DNA of 11,315 bases, from the NCBI GenBank assembly GCA_029859555.1, contig JAOUCV010000044.1:1-11315 (forward strand). Direction: 5' to 3'. The position numbers and the translations under genes are program-made. The DNA is from Gammaproteobacteria bacterium (GTDB lineage Bacteria > Pseudomonadota > Gammaproteobacteria > UBA9214). The notes beneath the pieces are model-generated. The model saw only the letters and a list, made by a program, of their open reading frames with translations, ran no database searches and had not been told where the DNA came from. Position 1 is the stretch's first letter; the number at the start of each line of letters is the position of its first letter. This document shows, in pieces, positions 7,022-11,315 of the stretch.

Positions 7022-7051
7022 TTTACATTCTTCCCCGGCTTGCCGTATAGT
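7022..7051 (+). promoter_or_regulatory. Sigma-70-type promoter of rhlE
   Basis: TTTACA (7022-7027) and TATAGT (7046-7051), each one mismatch from consensus, are 18 bases apart. Transcription should begin near 7058, which leaves an untranslated leader of about 137 nt before the ATG at 7195. This is the best two-box promoter in the window. Confidence 0.6.
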
Positions 7052-7064
7052 GCTCAGCAATTCG

Positions 7065-7082
7065 GTGCACTTCGGTCTGCAC
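7065..7082 (+). promoter_or_regulatory. Small hairpin at the 5' end of the rhlE leader
   Basis: GTGCA (7065-7069) pairs with TGCAC (7078-7082) around an 8-base loop containing CTTCGG. TTCGGT also occurs twice, at 7061 and 7071. It would sit within the first 10-25 nt of the leader RNA. A role in RNA stability or cold control is speculative. Confidence 0.3.
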
Positions 7083-7178
7083 TCGAGTCCTCGCGGTCAC
7101 CACTTCTGGAAAACCTCGAATACCTTTTTTGCATTGCGCCTAGACCGTCCCGCGACACATGTCGCCGGTAGGCCGATC

Positions 7179-7183
7179 AGGAG
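7179..7183 (+). promoter_or_regulatory. Ribosome binding site of rhlE
   Basis: AGGAG lies 11 bases before the ATG at 7195. It supports that start over the upstream in-frame ATG at 7159, which would add 12 residues not typical of RhlE. Confidence 0.55.
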
Positions 7184-7194
7184 CATTCCAGTAT

Positions 7195-8583
7195 ATGTCA
7201 TTTGATACCCTCGGCCTGTCGGCCGAACTACTCCGTGCTGTGTCTGAACAAGGCTACAGTGAGCCCACACCGGTGCAACGTGATGCCATCCCGGTCATTC
7301 TTGAGGGCAAGGATGTTCTCGCCGGTGCACAAACCGGTACCGGCAAGACCGCCGGTTTTACCCTGCCGTTGCTGCAGCGTCTCGGTGACGCTGCAGCTGG
7401 CAAGGGACGACGCCCGGTGCGTGCGCTGGTACTGACGCCTACGCGTGAGCTGGCCGCCCAGGTGGCGGAAAGTGTCGATACCTACGGTAAACACCTGCCG
7501 CTGTCGTCGTGCGTCATCTTCGGTGGCGTCAAGATCAATCCACAGATCGCGCGTTTGCGTGCCGGCGTCGACATCCTGGTGGCGACACCGGGACGCTTGC
7601 TGGACCACGTATCGCAAAAGACCCTGGACCTTTCCAAAGTTGAGATTCTGGTGCTGGATGAAGCTGACCGCATGCTGGATATGGGGTTTATACGTGATAT
7701 CCGCAAGATCATTGCCTTGCTGCCAAAGCAGCGCCAGAACCTGTTGTTCTCTGCCACCTATTCGAGTGATATGAGGAGACTGGCTGACAGCTTGCTGAAA
7801 GATCCTGTGTCGATCGAGGTGGCGCGCCGTAACACGCCAGCCGAGCGGGTTTCACAGGTGGTTCACCCGGTTGACCGTGAACGCAAGCGTGAACTGTTGT
7901 CCTTTATGGTGGGCTCACAGAACTGGCGCCAGGTGCTGGTGTTTACCCGCACCAAGCACGGCGCCAATCGTCTCTCGCAGCAGCTGGAGAAGGACGGTAT
8001 CAGCAGTGCCGCGATTCATGGCAACAAGAGTCAGGGTGCACGCACCCGCGCACTGGCTGACTTCAAAAAAGGCGAAGTGCGTGTGCTGGTTGCTACCGAT
8101 ATTGCTGCACGCGGACTGGATATCGATCAGTTGCCGCACGTGGTCAACTATGAGTTGCCCAACGTGCCTGAAGACTATGTGCACCGTATCGGTCGTACCG
8201 GTCGTGCCGGCAATGAAGGTGAGGCTGTATCGCTGGTATGTGTCGATGAGCATAAACTGCTCGGTGATATCGAACGGCTGTTGAAGCGTGACCTGTCGAA
8301 GATCATTATCGAGGGTTATGCACCGGATCCGTCCATACGTGCGCAACCGATTCAGAAGGGACGCAGTGCCGGGGGAAATTCCAGGTCGCATAATGCCAAG
8401 GGCCATCCGCGCAATAAAAGACCGGGCGCAGCCAGCGCCTCTGGCAAGGCACGTTCCGGTGCGGCTTCAGGTCATGGCAAACCGGCTGGTCGCGGCAAGT
8501 CAAAAGCTGCCGCCGTCGCTAATGGCAACCGCAAGTCAAGCGGCAGGTCACGCCGTCGTGCTGCGCCGTCAGGGAATATATAA
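7195..8583 (+). CDS. rhlE: DEAD-box RNA helicase, RhlE type
   Basis: An ATP-dependent RNA helicase that remodels RNA in ribosome assembly and RNA decay, often important in the cold. The 462 residues contain the Q motif (F3 to Q28), Walker A AQTGTGKT (45-52), PTRELA (82-87), TPGR (131-134), DEAD (155-158), SAT (186-188), ARGLD (305-309) and HRIGRTGR (330-337), so both RecA-like domains are intact. From about 385 to the end the protein is a low-complexity tail rich in Gly, Ser, Ala, Lys and Arg that should bind RNA non-specifically. The start MSFDTLGLS resembles RhlE proteins and is preceded by AGGAG. It has its own promoter with a long leader and converges on an RRM-protein gene. The RhlE subgroup is assigned by resemblance across the core (for example [11 protein letters not shown], and [11 protein letters not shown] shared by DEAD-box proteins); other DEAD-box subgroups are less likely. 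Confidence 0.93.
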   Translation: MSFDTLGLSAELLRAVSEQGYSEPTPVQRDAIPVILEGKDVLAGAQTGTGKTAGFTLPLLQRLGDAAAGKGRRPVRALVLTPTRELAAQVAESVDTYGKHLPLSSCVIFGGVKINPQIARLRAGVDILVATPGRLLDHVSQKTLDLSKVEILVLDEADRMLDMGFIRDIRKIIALLPKQRQNLLFSATYSSDMRRLADSLLKDPVSIEVARRNTPAERVSQVVHPVDRERKRELLSFMVGSQNWRQVLVFTRTKHGANRLSQQLEKDGISSAAIHGNKSQGARTRALADFKKGEVRVLVATDIAARGLDIDQLPHVVNYELPNVPEDYVHRIGRTGRAGNEGEAVSLVCVDEHKLLGDIERLLKRDLSKIIIEGYAPDPSIRAQPIQKGRSAGGNSRSHNAKGHPRNKRPGAASASGKARSGAASGHGKPAGRGKSKAAAVANGNRKSSGRSRRRAAPSGNI

Positions 8584-8600
8584 TTCGATGTATTACTGAA

Positions 8601-8635
8601 TCGCGGTATCCGGACAGCTGTTTCGGATACCGCGA
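8601..8635. terminator. Perfect 12-bp stem-loop between convergent rhlE and RRM genes
   Basis: TCGCGGTATCCG (8601-8612) and CGGATACCGCGA (8624-8635) form a perfect 12-bp stem with an 11-base loop. It starts 17 bases after the rhlE stop and ends 26 bases beyond the stop of the opposing gene. Neither side has a strong T-run. By position it should shape the 3' ends of both transcripts, as a two-way terminator or a decay-blocking hairpin. Confidence 0.7.
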
Positions 8636-8661
8636 CGAGGTTTAGATATCAGTCAGACCGG

Positions 8662-8940
8662 CTAACGACGCTTGCGTCCGCCTTTTGCAGAAGCCTTCGG
8701 GTCGTCGAAGCGCACCCGCAGGGAGCGGTCGCTATTGTCGACCATGTTGCCGTCCAGTGCTGCCTGTGCGGCGCGCGCCTCGTGTCCTTCCATTTCGATA
8801 AAGCCAAAGCCCTTGCATTTGCCGCTGAAGATGTCGGAAGCAACGCTGATGGAGCGCACGGTACCGAATTCGGTGAACATGGCGCGGACAGAGTCTTCAG
8901 TAGCATCCTGCGGGAGATTGCCGATAAACAGCTTTTTCAT
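8662..8940 (-). CDS. Small single-RRM RNA-binding protein
   Basis: A 92-residue cytoplasmic protein made almost entirely of one RNA recognition motif. RNP2 is LFIGNL (4-9) and RNP1 is KGFGFIEM (43-50); the two key aromatics F45 and F47 are present, while the usual aromatic at the eighth place is Met50. A short basic tail, KGGRKRR, follows from residue 86. Bacterial proteins of this kind, including the cyanobacterial Rbp group, bind single-stranded RNA and are often cold-induced; the role here is inferred from that. AAGGA lies 7 bases before the ATG at 8940, an ideal ribosome binding site. The gene converges on rhlE across a shared hairpin, which fits a common theme of RNA handling but does not prove it. 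Confidence 0.93.
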   Translation of the reverse strand: MKKLFIGNLPQDATEDSVRAMFTEFGTVRSISVASDIFSGKCKGFGFIEMEGHEARAAQAALDGNMVDNSDRSLRVRFDDPKASAKGGRKRR

Positions 8941-8947
8941 GTAATTA

Positions 8948-8952
8948 TCCTT
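8948..8952 (-). promoter_or_regulatory. Ribosome binding site of the RRM gene
   Basis: On the minus strand AAGGA precedes the ATG at 8940 by 7 bases. It fixes this start with good confidence. Confidence 0.7.
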
Positions 8953-9003
8953 GGTAGAGGCAGTTCGAGAGTTGCCGGCTGCAACAATCGCCTGCGTTGA
9001 GGC

Positions 9004-9009
9004 AGTATA
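9004..9009 (-). promoter_or_regulatory. Possible -10 box of the RRM gene
   Basis: On the minus strand TATACT, one mismatch from consensus, lies about 64 bases upstream of the start codon. No good -35 is seen at 16-18 bases, so this is only a candidate. Confidence 0.25.
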
Positions 9010-9094
9010 TACGAAAAAGTGGCTGTGGCGGGCGGTTTCTCAGCTCCGGACGGTCTGATTCGGGCTGTTATGCGCAGATGAATTGCGGGAATCG

Positions 9095-9164
9095 GGGCCA
9101 TCAGGCCCGACCATCCGGGGATGGGTATTTGATCCAGCCTGATTTGCCGTTTACCGGACCGGTA
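9095..9164. repeat. Cluster of three short hairpins downstream of the cupin gene
   Basis: Three small inverted repeats follow one another: GGGCC/GGCCC (9095-9099 with 9104-9108), CCATC/GATGG (9111-9115 with 9120-9124) and TACCG/CGGTA (9152-9156 with 9160-9164), with loops of 3-4 bases. They lie just past the 3' end of the minus-strand cupin gene. They may form its terminator region, but no T-run is present, and short GC-rich hairpins can arise by chance. Confidence 0.3.
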
Positions 9165-9185
9165 TAGCCGAACCCCGGGAGCCCG

Positions 9186-9629
9186 CTAATTGCCGCTATT
9201 GCGCTGCTGCGCGCAGGATTCGCCGGAAGACAGCAGCACAGTGTTGGCGACATCCAGTATGCCGGCATAGAACGCGACCAGTTCTACCGGGCCTTTAATA
9301 GCTGTACCCCGGTGCCAGGTATCCATGACCTCGATAAGGGCATCGCCCCGGTTAAAAATATGTTGTTGTCCCGAGTCTGTGCTGACCTCCAGCCGGCCTT
9401 GCAGCAGATAGGCAAATAACGGTGCGGTATGGCAGTGCCATACGGTTTGTTCACCGGCTGCAAGGCGTATTCTTGCCACGGTTACCTCGGGTGTACCGGA
9501 AGGATAGTGGAATTTCCCGCCATTCCACGAGGTCAGCGAGCGCGTCAGTATTTCGGTGGTAGCTGACAGTGCAGGGGAGCTTGCCAGCAACAGAAGCAGG
9601 CTGCTGGTTAGTAGTTTACTCAATGCCAT
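9186..9629 (-). CDS. Secreted small cupin-domain protein
   Basis: A 147-residue protein with a signal peptide (residues 1-23, hydrophobic core LLLLLA, cleavage after ALSA), so probably periplasmic. The remainder is one small beta-barrel cupin domain: HCH (65-67) with YLLQG (74-78) in motif 1, GDALIEV (95-101) and H106 in TWHRG for motif 2. H65, H67 and H106 are likely metal ligands. The Glu usual in cupin motif 1 is not seen; I recall secreted relatives with a similar FAYVLEG arrangement, so this need not mean loss of function. Cys66 lies between the metal-binding histidines. The substrate is unknown; cupins range from enzymes to sugar or small-molecule binders. It lies 89 bases downstream of the GH3-family gene on the same strand and may share its transcript. 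Confidence 0.85.
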   Translation of the reverse strand: MALSKLLTSSLLLLLASSPALSATTEILTRSLTSWNGGKFHYPSGTPEVTVARIRLAAGEQTVWHCHTAPLFAYLLQGRLEVSTDSGQQHIFNRGDALIEVMDTWHRGTAIKGPVELVAFYAGILDVANTVLLSSGESCAQQRNSGN

Positions 9630-9718
9630 GGCCCGGTCTCGCTGTATTGAGTGCCGTCGTTAGCTGCGTGCAGGCATGATCGGCTTGCGTGAAATGGTTG
9701 CGGCCAGAGAACGGTATT

Positions 9719-11315
9719 CTACGTATCGTTTAACTCGATGATGCTCACCAGCTCCGGTTTGACCATCTGTGTTTCCAGTTTCACCGGGCTAAGCAGTTCA
9801 GTCTTGGCCTGGAATACCCGCTTGCCACTCTCTGCCAGTTTGCGGCGGCCGCGTTCATACCAGCCTTCGCGCATCAGGTGTAACACCGGGGGGCCGAGAC
9901 GGGTCGAATCGCGCTTGGCCTTGTACTCGATGTTGTCATGCTTCAGCGTGTTGTCCAGCGCCTGCAGGAACTCGCGTAGTGTCGGTTCATCGACGCGACT
10001 GGCAAATTCCGCGCGCAGGATATAACGACTGTTATCGCCGTCCGCTTCGGCCTTGAAGTGCTCCGGTATTGCGCCGGTTGCTTTTGATGCTTCCTGAAAG
10101 GCGTTAATAATCTGGTTTACGCTGACTTTCTCACCGGTAAGATTGGTCATGCCGCGACCCTTGCGCAGGAAGATAATCTGCGGTGCACGATCATAGTAGT
10201 CGACGACCTTGACGATATCGTTGATGTCATAGCGATACAGGCCGCTGGTGGTGGTCACAAAGATGTAGTACTCCGTGCCGGTCTCCAGCTGGTCTGCTGT
10301 CAGGAACGGCCATGATTCAGGGGCGTTGCGATTTGCTTCCAGTGCATCGACTTCCACGAACTCGAAGAAGTTGGTCGCAATCGTCAGTACACCCATGCTG
10401 CCTTCATCCGACAACGGGATGGAGCCGCGCGCCTCGCTGGACAGGTAACCCCAGTCGCGTACCGGAACAGGTTTTGTGCCGTCCGGGTTGAACCAGGCAT
10501 CAAACTGGTTCAGGTAGTGTCCGACAGTGCCGCCTTTCCAGCAGCCGATCAGGCCGAGGCGTGGCCAGTAATCGCCCGGTAGCAACTTGCCGTTACGCCG
10601 CTCGCGTGCCTGCTGCAGCAACTGCGCGCGTTTCGGGTTGGGTCGCAGTTTTTGTTGCAGGTGCTGGCGTATTTCCGGTTCTATGTCGAGTGTTTTCGAC
10701 AGGCTGCCGTCATGAATGTCACGAATCAACTGTTCGGCATGGGTGTCGGCCTTGTCGCATAGCTTGATAATGGATGACGGATTGGCTGTCGCCAGGAAGC
10801 GTACATCGTGTTCCAGGGAAATACGCATAATGGTGTAATACTTGGCCTGGTAATCCTCAATTTCGAAGGCCCTGTAGGGAATCGAGTAGGCACGTTGCAC
10901 AATCCACGGCATATTTTTGTAAATATGCCCGGAGGTCGAGCCAAACGGCAGGCCGCTGTCGGTGTGGCCCTCAATGGCGGGAGAGACCAGGCTGACTATC
11001 TTGTGGTCAAGGATGCCTGGATGGGCTTTCTGGGCATGGTAGAGCCAGGTACGCATCTGGTCCGAGTGCGCGGTACCCCGGTCGGTTGGTGTTACCGGCA
11101 CAAACTTGGGGTCACCGGTAGTGCCACTGGTCTGGGCGAACATGACCGGGTCTTCTGCGGTGAAGACGTTGCTCGTTCCGGATGCCACTCGCATCATGTC
11201 GTCTTTGATGTCCTCATAGGTGATTACCGGCACATTGCGCTGGAAGTCAGCAACGCTCTTGATTGAGGCGAAGTCATAGCGCTTGCCGTATTCGGTGCCG
11301 GTGTTTCGGCGCACC
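9719..11315 (-). CDS. GH3-family acyl-acid-amido synthetase-like protein, 5' end beyond window
   Basis: An adenylate-forming protein of the GH3 family, named after plant enzymes that join amino acids to hormones such as auxin or jasmonate by way of an acyl-AMP. About 531 residues are visible and the frame is open to the right edge, so the true start lies outside; a GTG at 11314 is not a credible start because the family's N-terminal helices would be missing. Visible signatures, numbered from 11314, are TSGTTG for ATP (62-67), YLSSE (290-294), comparable to the plant ASSE motif, YRYDINDIVKV (360-370) and GMTNLTGEKVS (388-398) at the hinge to the C-terminal domain. There is no membrane segment. 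Bacterial members are mostly uncharacterised, and neither acid nor amine can be told from the sequence. Family assignment is strong; the exact reaction is inference. Confidence 0.9.
   Translation of the reverse strand, partial: VRRNTGTEYGKRYDFASIKSVADFQRNVPVITYEDIKDDMMRVASGTSNVFTAEDPVMFAQTSGTTGDPKFVPVTPTDRGTAHSDQMRTWLYHAQKAHPGILDHKIVSLVSPAIEGHTDSGLPFGSTSGHIYKNMPWIVQRAYSIPYRAFEIEDYQAKYYTIMRISLEHDVRFLATANPSSIIKLCDKADTHAEQLIRDIHDGSLSKTLDIEPEIRQHLQQKLRPNPKRAQLLQQARERRNGKLLPGDYWPRLGLIGCWKGGTVGHYLNQFDAWFNPDGTKPVPVRDWGYLSSEARGSIPLSDEGSMGVLTIATNFFEFVEVDALEANRNAPESWPFLTADQLETGTEYYIFVTTTSGLYRYDINDIVKVVDYYDRAPQIIFLRKGRGMTNLTGEKVSVNQIINAFQEASKATGAIPEHFKAEADGDNSRYILRAEFASRVDEPTLREFLQALDNTLKHDNIEYKAKRDSTRLGPPVLHLMREGWYERGRRKLAESGKRVFQAKTELLSPVKLETQMVKPELVSIIELNDT

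Noticed and set aside
6944..7171. 75-codon open frame between gltS and rhlE
   Set aside because: It starts with GTG, has no ribosome binding site, and runs through the inverted repeat and the rhlE promoter; its sequence is not protein-like.
10808..11266. Long + strand open frame opposite the GH3-family gene
   Set aside because: It is the antisense of a clearly coding region and shows no known domain or ribosome binding site.

Overview
The window looks like ordinary chromosome from an environmental gammaproteobacterium. The RhlE-type helicase, the GltS glutamate carrier and a lipoprotein with a poly-glycine linker all fit that group. GC content is moderately high and coding is dense on both strands. 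I see no tRNA, rRNA, CRISPR array, insertion sequence, integrase or phage gene. No gene-free stretch exceeds 300 bases; the longest (about 3090-3333, 6938-7194 and 8941-9185) hold promoters and small inverted repeats.

Region 1 (2-3089, + strand) is a tight operon for the entry to the oxidative pentose phosphate pathway. It holds the 3' part of zwf (glucose-6-phosphate dehydrogenase), then opcA (its assembly or activator protein) joined by an ATGA overlap, then a short-chain dehydrogenase whose frame touches the opcA stop. The usual partner, 6-phosphogluconolactonase, is not in the visible part.

Region 2 (about 3282-4809, + strand) is a single lipoprotein gene with its own extended -10 promoter. 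It encodes a lipobox, a poly-Gly linker, a cadherin-like beta-sandwich and six FG-GAP repeats. Four of the repeats form two nearly identical 351-bp double units, which points to recent internal duplication. This is the most unusual sequence in the window.

Region 3 (4919-6937, + strand) holds an exported beta-class carbonic anhydrase and a sodium/glutamate symporter (GltS).

Region 4 (6953-8940) holds an RhlE DEAD-box helicase behind a recognisable promoter and a leader of about 137 nt. It converges on a small single-RRM RNA-binding protein. A perfect 12-bp stem-loop lies between the two.

Region 5 (9186-11315, - strand) holds a secreted cupin protein and, at the right edge, most of a bacterial GH3-family acyl-amido synthetase that runs off the window.

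I found no convincing new defence, mobile or secretion system. The points worth a second look are the zwf-opcA-SDR operon outside the groups where OpcA was characterised, the duplicated FG-GAP propeller, the bacterial GH3 enzyme, and the structured DNA upstream of rhlE.
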